This document shows, one piece after another, positions 27,127-35,607 of a DNA stretch of 64,000 nt. How positions within the stretch are numbered: position 1 is the stretch's first letter; each line of letters starts with the position of its first letter. Origin of the DNA: Bacillus sp. Marseille-Q3570. Its GTDB lineage: Bacteria > Bacillota > Bacilli > Bacillales > Fictibacillaceae. The translations under genes and the position numbers were made by a program. The stretch covers positions 310,001-374,000 of the forward strand of contig NZ_CAMGYZ010000004.1 of NCBI RefSeq assembly GCF_946151055.1, written 5' to 3'. The notes below the pieces were generated by a model. It was not told the DNA's origin, did not search any database, and was given only the letters and a program-made list of their open reading frames with translations.

Positions 27127-28359
27127 ATGCAGTTATCACCGATTTCGACTAACCAACGCATTGCAACTATTGATATCATAAGAGGATTTGCCCTTCTTGG
27201 CATTTTTCTCGTTAATATGCCGGCTTTATCCGCGCCTGCCTTAATGTATGATCTATATTCGGTTCAACCAACATACGAAGGAATTGATCGCTGGGTTCGT
27301 CTCCTTTTTGATTTATTCATACAGGCAAAGTTTTACCCGATGTTTTCATTTCTATTTGGATTTGGTTTCTATATATTCCTTTCTAGGGCAGAACTTAAAA
27401 CAGACAAGCCACGTAAGCTTTTTATCCGGCGTTTAGTCATTCTACTTGCTTTTGGGTTGCTTCACTTGATTTTTGTCTGGTATGGAGACATTCTCCACAC
27501 TTATGCATTGATTGGGTTTCTTCTAATATTCTTTTATAATCGCAAACCAAAAACCATACTTATTTGGGCGTTTTTATTGCTTATCTTCTTTTATACAATT
27601 GTAGCGTTGCCGCTTTTTGCTCCACCGTCCTTCCACGAATCCTCAAACTATGTGAGCGAGACGGTCGGCAGCAAAAAAGTGGAGGAAGCCGTATCGATGT
27701 ATCAGGAAGCAGGATATTTTGAGTTGACTGCTTACCGTTTCCAAAATGAAGTGATCCCTGTCCTTGAGTTCCTTGTATTCAATATCCCTCAGATCCTAGC
27801 ACTCTTTTTATTAGGTTTATATGTTGGAAAAAGAGGAATCATAGCAGACCCAGCATCACATATGGGATTGATCCGGAAGATTTGGTTGACGAGCGGGGTT
27901 GTCGCATTGCCTATGGTGCTTTGGTTGGCAGCTATCCAATTGGATTGGCTGGATTATGGTGTCTATAAAGAAGGGGCAACCTATTTACTTATTACTTTAA
28001 GTGGAGTATTTCTAGCCTCTTTTTATATCTTTTCGGTGGTCTTATCTTTACAGAAAACGAGAATGAATCGAATCTTACAATATTTTGAAGCAGCTGGAAA
28101 AATGGCGTTAACGAATTATCTTGTCCAGACCATCTTATCCGTAATCATTCTAGTTGGCTCAGGACTTTATTATGAAATCAGCTTAACCTTCGGGTTCCTG
28201 ATGGTGTTGATCCTATTTTCCATGCAGCTTATGTTAAGTCATTATTGGCTGAAGTATTTTCACTTTGGTCCATTCGAATGGGTTTGGCGCTCCCTTACCT
28301 ATAAACAATTGCAGCCTATGAAGCGGAAGGACCTTCCCAACAAAGAGATGTCGTTATGA
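27127..28359 (+). CDS. DUF418 / YeiB-family membrane protein
   Basis: 410-aa integral membrane protein with about ten hydrophobic segments. The N-terminal motif IATIDIIRGFALLGIFLVNM (about 12-31) and the C-terminal DUF418 region with AGKMALTNYLVQTIL, LSHYWLKYFHFGPFEWVWRSLTY identify the family. Its function is unknown; transport is often assumed. GGAGG precedes the ATG by 13 nt, rather far. A strong terminator ends this single-gene unit. Confidence 0.88.
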   Translation: MQLSPISTNQRIATIDIIRGFALLGIFLVNMPALSAPALMYDLYSVQPTYEGIDRWVRLLFDLFIQAKFYPMFSFLFGFGFYIFLSRAELKTDKPRKLFIRRLVILLAFGLLHLIFVWYGDILHTYALIGFLLIFFYNRKPKTILIWAFLLLIFFYTIVALPLFAPPSFHESSNYVSETVGSKKVEEAVSMYQEAGYFELTAYRFQNEVIPVLEFLVFNIPQILALFLLGLYVGKRGIIADPASHMGLIRKIWLTSGVVALPMVLWLAAIQLDWLDYGVYKEGATYLLITLSGVFLASFYIFSVVLSLQKTRMNRILQYFEAAGKMALTNYLVQTILSVIILVGSGLYYEISLTFGFLMVLILFSMQLMLSHYWLKYFHFGPFEWVWRSLTYKQLQPMKRKDLPNKEMSL

Positions 28360-28367
28360 AGAATAGT

Positions 28368-28409
28368 CTGTCCCTTAAGTGTCTGACACTCTTTTGGGAC
28401 AGCTTTTTT
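28368..28409 (+). terminator. Terminator of the DUF418 gene
   Basis: Perfect 7-bp stem CTGTCCC/GGGACAG with a 21-nt loop that can also fold, followed by TTTTTT. Confidence 0.75.
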
Positions 28410-28425
28410 CACTTAAAGAAAACAT

Positions 28426-29358
28426 TCAAATCGTAATCCAATCGATTTTCTTTTCTAGCAGATTTAGCGTTTCAGCTTCTTTACTGTCAGGATGTGGATG
28501 GTAGTTATATGTCCAGTTGACTGATGGCGGCAGGCTCATGAAAATCGACTCGATACGGCCTCCTGAATTCAACCCGAATTTCGTTCCGCGATCATAAACG
28601 AGATTAAACTCTACATATCTTCCTCTTCGTATACGTTGCCATGTCAGTTCCTCTTCTCCATAAGGAAGATGGCGGTTTTCATTTATAAGGTTCGTATAAA
28701 TTTTTGAAAACGCCTCTCCTACCTCTTTCACAAAACAGAATCGGTCTTTCAACGAAATCTCATGTGTCGCACCTAGGCGGTCAAAAAAGATACCTCCGAC
28801 TCCACGTGCTTCATTACGGTGTTTGATATAAAAATACTCATCAGCCCATTTTTTAAAGGCTGGATAATACGAAGGGTGATGCTGATCACATAGGGATTTC
28901 AGCTTAAGATGAAACCTTTTTGCCTGAGGGACATCAATATAAATCGGAGTTAAATCAATACCCCCTCCAAACCAATTCTCGCCGCCAGAAGTCTCAAAAT
29001 AACGGACGTTCATATGTATGATGGGAATCATTGGACTTATGGGATGCATGATGACAGAGACCCCGGTAGCATAGAAGGAGCCGCCACGACTAACTTGCAG
29101 TACATCGGCCATCTGATTTGAAAGGAGACCGTATACCTCTGAAAAATTGACTCCGCCTTTTTCGATGATTTCCCCTTTTTGCATGATACGTGTACTGCCG
29201 CCACCGCCTCCAGCGCGTTTCCAAAGCTCCTCCTTGAAGGTTTCCTTGCCATCACAGGCTTCTAACTCCTTACAAATATCATTTTGTAAGGATATGAACG
29301 ATTGACTGATCAATTCTTTATCAAGATTCCTTGATTTTGTTCTTTCTACTAAATCCAT
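28426..29358 (-). CDS. hemF: Oxygen-dependent coproporphyrinogen III oxidase
   Basis: 310-aa cytosolic enzyme converting coproporphyrinogen III to protoporphyrinogen IX using O2. Family blocks are complete: WKRAGGGGGSTRIMQKG (about 47-62), GVSVIMHPISPMIPIIHMNVRYFE with the conserved His115, NWFGGGIDLTPIYI (about 128-141), YFYIKHRNEARGVGGIFFD and the C-terminal RRGRYVEFNLVYDRGTKFGL with ESIFMSLPP. Length matches HemF. The ATG at 29358 lacks a good ribosome site close by; an AAGGAGG lies about 45 nt upstream. It stands alone, outside any hem operon. Most Firmicutes instead use the coproporphyrin-dependent route, so its presence is notable. Confidence 0.93.
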   Translation of the reverse strand: MDLVERTKSRNLDKELISQSFISLQNDICKELEACDGKETFKEELWKRAGGGGGSTRIMQKGEIIEKGGVNFSEVYGLLSNQMADVLQVSRGGSFYATGVSVIMHPISPMIPIIHMNVRYFETSGGENWFGGGIDLTPIYIDVPQAKRFHLKLKSLCDQHHPSYYPAFKKWADEYFYIKHRNEARGVGGIFFDRLGATHEISLKDRFCFVKEVGEAFSKIYTNLINENRHLPYGEEELTWQRIRRGRYVEFNLVYDRGTKFGLNSGGRIESIFMSLPPSVNWTYNYHPHPDSKEAETLNLLEKKIDWITI

Positions 29359-29562
29359 AACTGTAAGCTGGGATCCACGAAAAAATTGAAATCAGGTACC
29401 AGCTATTCCTCCTTCACATGATTTACTTTTTCGAAAGCAAATGAACATTCATGCAGGATCATTGGTGTAGTAGGAATGACTTCATGAACAAAAGAATACA
29501 ACATTACCAGAATTTTGTAAAATATTAACTGTCAGTGTCGATATATGTTTAATAGTCTTTGC

Positions 29563-29651
29563 GACCGAAATTCGCTTCCTTTCCACAGAAGTGTCGCCAA
29601 TTTCGTTTCAATCAAACTTAGTCAGATATCAACTGTATTAGTTAACAAAGC
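29563..29651 (+). repeat. Dispersed CTTCCTTTCCAC...TTAACAAAGC element, copy 2
   Basis: Begins GAAATTCGCTTCCTTTCCAC and ends TCAACTGTATTAGTTAACAAAGC, matching the ends of the copy at 23157-23280. Confidence 0.5.
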
Positions 29652-29667
29652 ATTTAGTGGCGCCACT

Positions 29668-29740
29668 CTAACGGACACAGGAGACCTTATTCGGTACAAA
29701 ACTAGGTAATCTAGTAATCTAACGGACAGGAGAGACGCTA
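29668..29740 (+). repeat. Dispersed ACGGACA element, copy 2
   Basis: Begins CTAACGGACACAGGAGACCT and repeats CTAACGGACAGGAGAGACGC 50 nt later. Confidence 0.55.
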
Positions 29741-29920
29741 TTTTGCTAAAAGGGCATGTTTTATCCACCAATTAAGGTAAATAAGGTATCGAACCTTAGT
29801 TGCTCTTATACTAAAGAAAGTATTTTATGCTTTCTTTAAGTGCAAGCGCAAAGTTTGCGAAAACAACCTTACTTTAAATAAGAGCGCTATACCCTACAGC
29901 AAGGTAAAACGCTCTCCAAC

Positions 29921-31120
29921 TTATCCTTTAATTTTCTTGATGAACAACACTTTCAAATAATCGCCTTCCGGATATTCCCTGATTGCTTTAAAATCCGCTG
30001 GTAGTGAATGTTCTTCAATGAGCTTATACGCTCCATCCATTTCTTTGAATGCTTTTTCGACGAATGATTTGAACTTTTTCATGTCGAATCCGGCAAAGTT
30101 CGTGGATGCGACAATCATCCCACCATTTTCGGTTATGGCAATCGCATCTTTTATCAAATCTTTATAATCTTTCGCGACACTAAAGCGATGTTTCTTCGAT
30201 CTTGCAAAGCTTGGCGGATCAAGGATGACCATATCGAACTTCAAGTTGTTCCGAACTGCATATTTAAAATAGTTGAAAACATCCATTACCCGGATATCGT
30301 GTGCTTCGTAATCAAGACCATTCAAGCTGAATTGTTCAATTGTCTTATTCAAACTGCGGTTAGCAAGATCGACACTAGTTGTTTTTACGGCTCCTCCAAT
30401 CGCTGCAAAGACGGAAAACGCTCCCGTGTAGGAAAACGTATTCAAGACGGTCTTTCCTTCAGCATGGTGGTCCCTTATCGACTTGCGGACATTTCTTTGA
30501 TCAAGGAAAACACCAACCATCGCACCATCATTCAAATAAACAGCAAAATGAACGCCGTTCTCTTTAACGATCAGAGGAAATTGTGCACGCTCTCCAACGA
30601 GAAAATCATCGTCCTCGATGTACTGCCCTTTTTGGTCGAAACGTTTCTTTTCATAGATGCCTTTGTATTCGATGGAACTTTGTAACGCTTCGACAATCGG
30701 TTGCTTAAATTGGTATATACCCTCACTGTACCAATTGAGCAACAAATAGCCATCAAAGTAATCGACAGTAAAACCACCGATCCCATCCCCTTCACCGTTA
30801 AAAAGGCGGAACGCATTCGTCTCGTGATCATTGAAGAAGGATTTTCTATACTCAATCGCTTTTTTAATTCGATTTTCGAAAAATGCGTAATCAATTTTTT
30901 CCTGTTCTTTTCGAGTAAGAATCCAGCCGTATCCTTTATTCTGTTTACCGTAGTAACCTTTACCGATGAAACGTTTCTGTTCATCTACAAGTTTGAGAAG
31001 GGTGCCTTCTTCCTTTAGATCATTCAAATTGACGATCGCTTCCTTGAATAGGAGTGGGTAGCCACCTTTCAACTTATTGAAATACTTCGATTTTATCGTA
31101 AGCATGATTTCTTTATTCAT
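29921..31120 (-). CDS. RlmI-like class I rRNA (cytosine-C5) methyltransferase
   Basis: About 399 aa. An N-terminal PUA domain (residues 1-80), an EEHEE-type middle domain and a C-terminal SAM-dependent Rossmann fold are visible. The last carries VLNTFSYTGAFSVFAAIGGA (about 227-246) and the catalytic-loop motif DMVILDPPSFARSKK (about 295-309). This is the RlmI/YwbD family that methylates 23S rRNA. The ORF opens at 31129, but GAAGG lies directly before that ATG. The ATG at 31120, 9 nt away, is preferred. It is monocistronic. The closest E. coli model is RlmI; the exact modified base is inferred. Confidence 0.88.
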   Translation of the reverse strand: MNKEIMLTIKSKYFNKLKGGYPLLFKEAIVNLNDLKEEGTLLKLVDEQKRFIGKGYYGKQNKGYGWILTRKEQEKIDYAFFENRIKKAIEYRKSFFNDHETNAFRLFNGEGDGIGGFTVDYFDGYLLLNWYSEGIYQFKQPIVEALQSSIEYKGIYEKKRFDQKGQYIEDDDFLVGERAQFPLIVKENGVHFAVYLNDGAMVGVFLDQRNVRKSIRDHHAEGKTVLNTFSYTGAFSVFAAIGGAVKTTSVDLANRSLNKTIEQFSLNGLDYEAHDIRVMDVFNYFKYAVRNNLKFDMVILDPPSFARSKKHRFSVAKDYKDLIKDAIAITENGGMIVASTNFAGFDMKKFKSFVEKAFKEMDGAYKLIEEHSLPADFKAIREYPEGDYLKVLFIKKIKG

Positions 31121-31129
31121 GACTGACAT

Positions 31130-31486
31130 CCTTCATTTGTTGATTTTTTGGTGAATCTTCTCCATCCATACTACCACGTTTCAAATCGTTCACAAAACTT
31201 GGTATTGAGAGCACTAAACGACAAGGTACGAATCCTGCCCTATTCCCGCCGAATGTAAAAGAGGACCCGCTGCAAACCTCACAGCACGCCCTCCATTTGT
31301 CGTTCTATATCCGTTTGAAAATCTCCAGGAAGGCGTCCTTCAATTTCAAATCAATTTTCCCTTAATCGTATCGAATGGTAGAACCTCGATACGATCATCA
31401 CCACTTAAATATCCTCCCTCACTTGTTGATGGGGATACTCAACCGGTAAGATGGCAGATCACAAACTACTCATTGGATGACTCCTC
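31130..31486. other. Intergenic region with a perfect 10-bp inverted repeat
   Basis: No convincing ORF. ATCGTATCGA (31365-31374) and TCGATACGAT (31386-31395) form a perfect dyad with an 11-nt spacer and no T-run, more like a protein site than a terminator. Confidence 0.45.
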
Positions 31487-32623
31487 CTATTTCCTATTAC
31501 ATACTTGAACGATTGTCATGAATCTCACTGCTGCTTTTTGTAAAAGTTCTTGCCCTTTATCCATTGCATCCGCTAAAGTCATCGGTTCATCGACAATAGG
31601 AAGAACTGAAGATAGACCTTCTCCGGCAGCTTGTAGATCACCTTCAATCTTTCCAGCAAATGCGATTGTAGGCACTTTGTACGTGTTAGCAATCCGAGAG
31701 ATTCCGACAGGTACTTTTCCAAATAAAGATTGTGTATCGACTTTCCCTTCTCCTGTAATGACAAAATCGGCATGTTTGATATGTGATTCCAGCCGGCTTA
31801 AATCTGATATCAATGTAAACCCGCTTTTGAACTTCGGCTGTAGATAAGAAAGGAGAGAGAACCCGAAACCTCCTGCCGCTCCACTGCCTTCTGCCAATCG
31901 ATGGTCATTCCCGGTCTGATTAGTCACGGCTTCTGCATATTGTTCCATCCCGCTCTCAAAGAAAGGCAGTTCGTCTTCTGTGACCCCCTTTTGCGGCCCA
32001 AACACCGACACAGCCCCTTCTTTCCCAAGTAAAGGGTTGGTTACGTCAGATGCAATCGTGAAGGTAACATCAGCCAATCTCGAATCCAGACCTGACGTAT
32101 CAATGGATTTGATTTCACCCAATGTACCACCCGAAGCTTGGATCTTCTTCCCTTGTTCATCTAAAAAACGGATCCCTAATGCTTCAAAAAATCCGCTCCC
32201 AGCATCTACTGTGGCACTTCCTCCCAACCCGAGAATCACGTTTTCCGCACCTAAGTCCAGTGCTCGTAATACCAACTGACCAGTTCCATAAGTTGAGGCA
32301 CGGTAAGGGTCGAGCTCTCCATCTTTTAACAGAGGAAGGCCAGATGCCGCCGCAGTTTCAATGACAGCTGTTTTCGTTGTTTCAATCCAGCCGAAAGCCG
32401 CCTCCACCTTACGTCCGATCGGGTTCGTCACTTCTTCCATCTGTATTTCTCCACCTAAAATGACTGTAAGAGCCTCGACCGTTCCTTCTCCACCATCAGC
32501 CATTGGGACCGTAACGATATCTAGATTTTGATCAACCTCTAATAAGCCTCTTCGTATAGCTTCAGAAGCTTCAATACTTGTCATGGAGCCTTTGAATGAA
32601 TCCGGAGCAACGACTATTTTCAT
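31487..32623 (-). CDS. glxK: Glycerate kinase (GlxK/GarK family)
   Basis: Cytosolic kinase of about 378 aa phosphorylating D-glycerate, feeding glycolysis. Family blocks: MKIVVAPDSFKGSMTS at the N-terminus, PMADGGEGT (about 40-48), the ETAAASGLPLL segment, LGLGGSATVDAGSGFFEALG (about 130-149), the DVTNPLLG segment and FVITGEGKVDTQSLFGKVP (about 285-303). The frame could open at TTG 32629, but GAGGTGG lies 6 nt before ATG at 32623. The cdaR-type gene lies 134 nt upstream on the same strand, the usual activator-target pairing. Confidence 0.92.
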   Translation of the reverse strand: MKIVVAPDSFKGSMTSIEASEAIRRGLLEVDQNLDIVTVPMADGGEGTVEALTVILGGEIQMEEVTNPIGRKVEAAFGWIETTKTAVIETAAASGLPLLKDGELDPYRASTYGTGQLVLRALDLGAENVILGLGGSATVDAGSGFFEALGIRFLDEQGKKIQASGGTLGEIKSIDTSGLDSRLADVTFTIASDVTNPLLGKEGAVSVFGPQKGVTEDELPFFESGMEQYAEAVTNQTGNDHRLAEGSGAAGGFGFSLLSYLQPKFKSGFTLISDLSRLESHIKHADFVITGEGKVDTQSLFGKVPVGISRIANTYKVPTIAFAGKIEGDLQAAGEGLSSVLPIVDEPMTLADAMDKGQELLQKAAVRFMTIVQVCNRK

Positions 32624-32694
32624 GAACAACCACCTCTTGTTCGTTTTAGTTAACGTTATCTTACTAAAGGATGAAAACGCTAGCTATGTTACAT

Positions 32695-32750
32695 GAAACA
32701 AAAAAGACCGTATTTATTTCTATCATCTTTGTTATAGAAAACAAAAAGAG
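32695..32750 (-). promoter_or_regulatory. Possible operator between cdaR and glxK
   Basis: TTTCTAT-N10-ATAGAAA is a 7-bp dyad in the 134-nt gap upstream of glxK. It could be a CdaR-type operator or just a weak hairpin. Inference only. Confidence 0.3.
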
Positions 32751-32756
32751 CTTACA

Positions 32757-33971
32757 TTAGTTTCCGTTCCTGTCAGCTCCATTATTTATCGTATAAAATG
32801 TCATTGCTACATAGAGCATGACGGCTTCGCTCAATACACGTGGATCATAGCCCGTCTTCTCTTTGATACGTTTCAACCGGTATTGAAGGGTATTCTTATG
32901 AATGAACAGCTTTTCCGCTGCTTCGGTAATCGAACCGTTCGCTTCAAAAAAGCATTCCAGCGTTTCAAGCATTTGTGCATGTTCAATATCTGTGTCGGTC
33001 AATAGGACTTTTTTGACGTAAGCTTCCCTAGTTTCTTTGGAAAGATCATATGCAAAAGATTCGATACCTAATTCATCATGGAAAATAAAAGGGTGCTTTC
33101 GATTAGTCGCATGTAATAACGCTAGCTCAGCCTCACGCACTGAGTGGGATGTGTTCCTTGGGTCAATATACATTTGTCCGATTCCAGCAGTTGTCTCAAA
33201 TTTATAAGATGTTTTGATTGCTGATTGAATCTTCTTTAAACGGTAACGTATCTTTTCCTTCCGTTTCACCTCAGATGAATGTTCATCTACGGATAACAAC
33301 ATTGTATATCGGGTGCTTCCAGAGGGGATGATGATATGTTGGCTTTGTTCAGGGAATTGGTTCTGGATCATCCTCAAAATTTCACGCCGGGACCGTTGAA
33401 ACTCTAATTCTCCTTTTACATCCGCTTCATAGCTTTTCAAATTTTCGTATAAGATATCGTTAAAGTTCTTTACCTCTAAAACCACCGCTGCTCTCGGTAT
33501 ATGAACATTGATTTTATGGATCCACCCACGGGCAGCGAATAGTTTATCATTTTCCCAGCCCCCCTCGATCCACTCATCGATGAATGATTCCCTCGCCCTG
33601 CTTTCAAGTTCGATCTGTTCTTCTATATAAGCTTCCTTCAGCAGTATTTCAGTCATTCGTTTGATAACTTCCCCAAACTGGACAACTTCCTCAGGCTTAC
33701 CTGTAATCCCGATGACCCCGATGATTTGATCGTTCAATTCAACTGGCAGGTTAACTCCTCTTTTTGCCCCTTCAAATTCATTCTCTTCTTGAATGATAAG
33801 CGGTTCTTTCGTTTTTAGAACCGTCCATGCTCCTTCATGAAAATCACCAATTCTGTTTGGATCGATACTTGCAATGATTTGTGCCTGCTCGTCCATGAAA
33901 TTAATATTTCTGTTAATGATTTTGACGGTTTCCTCAACGATTGATTGCGCGGTTTTGGGCGATATGACCAT
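32757..33971 (-). CDS. cdaR: CdaR-type sugar diacid regulator
   Basis: 404-aa transcription factor. The N-terminal sugar diacid recognition domain (about 5-135) includes AQIIASIDPNRIGDFHEGA and GVIGITGKPEEVVQFGEVIKRMTE. A GGDEF-like middle region (about 160-290) follows. A C-terminal PucR-type helix-turn-helix (about 340-395) has the motif TEAAEKLFIHKNTLQYRLKRIKEKTGYDPR. CdaR proteins sense D-glycerate, glucarate or galactarate and activate their catabolic genes. Here the target is probably glxK directly downstream. GAGGTG lies 7 nt before the ATG. Confidence 0.9.
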   Translation of the reverse strand: MVISPKTAQSIVEETVKIINRNINFMDEQAQIIASIDPNRIGDFHEGAWTVLKTKEPLIIQEENEFEGAKRGVNLPVELNDQIIGVIGITGKPEEVVQFGEVIKRMTEILLKEAYIEEQIELESRARESFIDEWIEGGWENDKLFAARGWIHKINVHIPRAAVVLEVKNFNDILYENLKSYEADVKGELEFQRSRREILRMIQNQFPEQSQHIIIPSGSTRYTMLLSVDEHSSEVKRKEKIRYRLKKIQSAIKTSYKFETTAGIGQMYIDPRNTSHSVREAELALLHATNRKHPFIFHDELGIESFAYDLSKETREAYVKKVLLTDTDIEHAQMLETLECFFEANGSITEAAEKLFIHKNTLQYRLKRIKEKTGYDPRVLSEAVMLYVAMTFYTINNGADRNGN

Positions 33972-33996
33972 TCTTTACACCTCATATGTATAGAGT

Positions 33997-34569
33997 TTAA
34001 GACTCGTTTTTTACTGAACCATTGCGTATCTCCTCTTGAGACTGTCCGAGAGCGGCGATGACAGCGCCAGCCGCTTGGATCCAACTTCCGTTGACATCCA
34101 AGTTTTGCCCTGTGACACGGTCTCCTCTCAATTCTAATATACCCCCGACAGCTTGCATAGAATTCCCCCATGATTGCAGGGTGTTTCCAATGATGCTCAA
34201 TAGCTCAGTCCTTCCCTCCTTCAATTCATCAATAACGGCTAATAATGCCCCAAACGCTTGGAGCCAGTTACCAGCAATCTCGAATTGTTGTTTTTTTACA
34301 TAAGGAATATCTGCTACAATTCCATAGATGACAGTCAAGTTCCCTAAAGCTTGTATTTTGTTTCCCGTCGTTTCAAGACTGATTGTCGATTTCCCAGCAG
34401 CCTCCATCGCATTTCCTAAAGCTTGGAGGGCATTTCCGACAATTCGAAGCTCCTTGCTGATTATGTGAGGGAGGTAGAATGTAGGGGTACTGCCGATTGC
34501 TGCTACCACCGTGCCCACAGCCTGGATCCATGCCCCTGATAGGACGATGACCTGCTGACCCACGTTCAT
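33997..34569 (-). CDS. Repetitive protein with six G-x-x-x-Q-A/S-x-G units (DUF6944-like)
   Basis: 190-aa protein made of about six degenerate 15-residue units, for example GAWIQAVGTVVAAIG (12-26), GNALQALGNAMEAAG (45-59), GNKIQALGNLTVIYG (69-83), GNWLQAFGALLAVID, GNTLQSWGNSMQAVG and GSWIQAAGAVIAALG. I recall such proteins as the DUF6944 repetitive family of Bacillus; no function is known. No signal peptide, but glycine zipper-like spacing suggests packing helices or membrane association. GGGGAGGAA precedes the ATG. Lies 25 nt upstream of cdaR on the same strand, so possibly co-transcribed. Confidence 0.65.
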   Translation of the reverse strand: MNVGQQVIVLSGAWIQAVGTVVAAIGSTPTFYLPHIISKELRIVGNALQALGNAMEAAGKSTISLETTGNKIQALGNLTVIYGIVADIPYVKKQQFEIAGNWLQAFGALLAVIDELKEGRTELLSIIGNTLQSWGNSMQAVGGILELRGDRVTGQNLDVNGSWIQAAGAVIAALGQSQEEIRNGSVKNES

Positions 34570-34664
34570 TTCCTCCCCTCTTTCTCTTCTTACGACTATA
34601 GTATTCTTCCGAGAAGGGTATGTTCAGCATGTGAGCAAAGCGCTAATATTGGTTTATTGTCACA

Positions 34665-34707
34665 TTAACGGACACACAGGACCTTAAGGGCCATGGTGTC
34701 CGCTAGA
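34665..34707 (+). repeat. Dispersed ACGGACA element, copy 3
   Basis: TTAACGGACACACAGGACCTTA followed by GGTGTCCG, an imperfect dyad like copy 1 at 14815-14870. Confidence 0.5.
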
Positions 34708-34746
34708 TTTCCAGTTCGCTTCTTAACCATGAAGCATTTAGACTTT

Positions 34747-34780
34747 AAAAAAGATGAACCCACTTATCCAGGTCCATCTT
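34747..34780 (-). terminator. Terminator of the secreted-protein gene
   Basis: AAGATGGACC/GGTTCATCTT stem with one mismatch, followed by T-rich sequence on the minus strand. Confidence 0.7.
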
Positions 34781-34789
34781 TTGGTATTA

Positions 34790-35431
34790 TTATATGAACT
34801 TGTCCGGAAATTGCTTGATGATTCCTTCTGAAAGAGCATCTGCCAACTTCAAGATATGCGTCTCGCCATCATCGTAAGCTTTGATTTCATCATCCCATCG
34901 TTTCTGTAGCCTGAATACAACTTGATCTGTCAACAGAGCTAAATGTTCATCAAGTAGTCCTTTCAGTGTCTTTTTCGGCCAATTCGGGTTGGCATCACTA
35001 AGGAACTGTGCAATTTCATCTGCGTTTGCATACCATTGTTTCGTGAACTTATCGACATTCGCCTGGTCATTGTTCTTAGCTGCTTCAATAAGCTCTCCAG
35101 CAATGATGATGTGCTCTGTTAAAAGTTCAGCAAGTTTCTTGCTTGCCGCATCACCGTAATAAGGTTTGATTGCATTGCCGATATCCTTTTGGTTTTGTAA
35201 AAGGCGTGAAAGTACAGCATCTTGATCTTCCAGACCTCCTATCGCACTGACCATATAACTTCTCGTCCAGGTTATATGATCCGTCCAAAGTCTCCTCATG
35301 TCGGAACTGAGCGCCACTTCTTTTTGGGTGAATGTGTCCTTCTGTCGACTCTTAGCATCGGTTTGTTGAGGGGAAAAGACCATTGTTGCTATTAAAAGTA
35401 CAATAACCAATTTTACAAACATCTTGTTCAT
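34790..35431 (-). CDS. Hypothetical secreted helical protein
   Basis: 213-aa protein with a signal peptide (MNKMFVKLVIVLLIATMVFS, cleavage near residue 26). The mature part is predicted all-helical. Two similar halves are visible: LWTDHITWTRSYMVSAIGGLEDQDAVLSRLLQNQKDIGNAI (about 48-88) and LLDEHLALLTDQVVFRLQKRWDDEIKAYD (about 163-191), suggesting an antiparallel helical bundle. It lacks cysteines. I know related proteins from bacilli only as hypothetical or oddly named entries; no function is proposed. GGAGAG precedes the ATG. It is a single-gene unit with terminator. Confidence 0.65.
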   Translation of the reverse strand: MNKMFVKLVIVLLIATMVFSPQQTDAKSRQKDTFTQKEVALSSDMRRLWTDHITWTRSYMVSAIGGLEDQDAVLSRLLQNQKDIGNAIKPYYGDAASKKLAELLTEHIIIAGELIEAAKNNDQANVDKFTKQWYANADEIAQFLSDANPNWPKKTLKGLLDEHLALLTDQVVFRLQKRWDDEIKAYDDGETHILKLADALSEGIIKQFPDKFI

Positions 35432-35550
35432 ATACAGTACTCTCCTTTTTCAGTAGTCCTGTATATTTTGGCTCTTACTTGTGATTTCATACAGAGCCTA
35501 TAGATGATACGTCAAGTCAAATACCTCTCAGTCGACCAAGCGACATTTCT

Positions 35551-35564
35551 CGGGAAATTTCCCG
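35551..35564. promoter_or_regulatory. 14-bp perfect palindrome downstream of the ABC exporter
   Basis: CGGGAAATTTCCCG, self-complementary, between the exporter 3' end and the secreted-protein gene promoter region. Could be an operator or a short hairpin; no T-run. Confidence 0.3.
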
Positions 35565-35607
35565 CATTATCACTCACATTCATCAAAAGGCAAATATCAA
35601 CCAAGCT

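Larger units (their letters stand above)
29359..29920. other. 560-nt intergenic region built largely of repeats
   Basis: No credible ORF. It contains copies of three dispersed families: the CTTCCTTTCCAC element (29563-29651), the ACGGACA element (29668-29740) and a partial CCTTAGTTGC element (29790-29815). The hemF promoter should lie in 29380-29560 but was not resolved. Confidence 0.6.

Noticed and set aside
30188-30685. 165-codon plus-strand ORF
   Set aside because: It is a shadow of the RlmI-like methyltransferase on the opposite strand.
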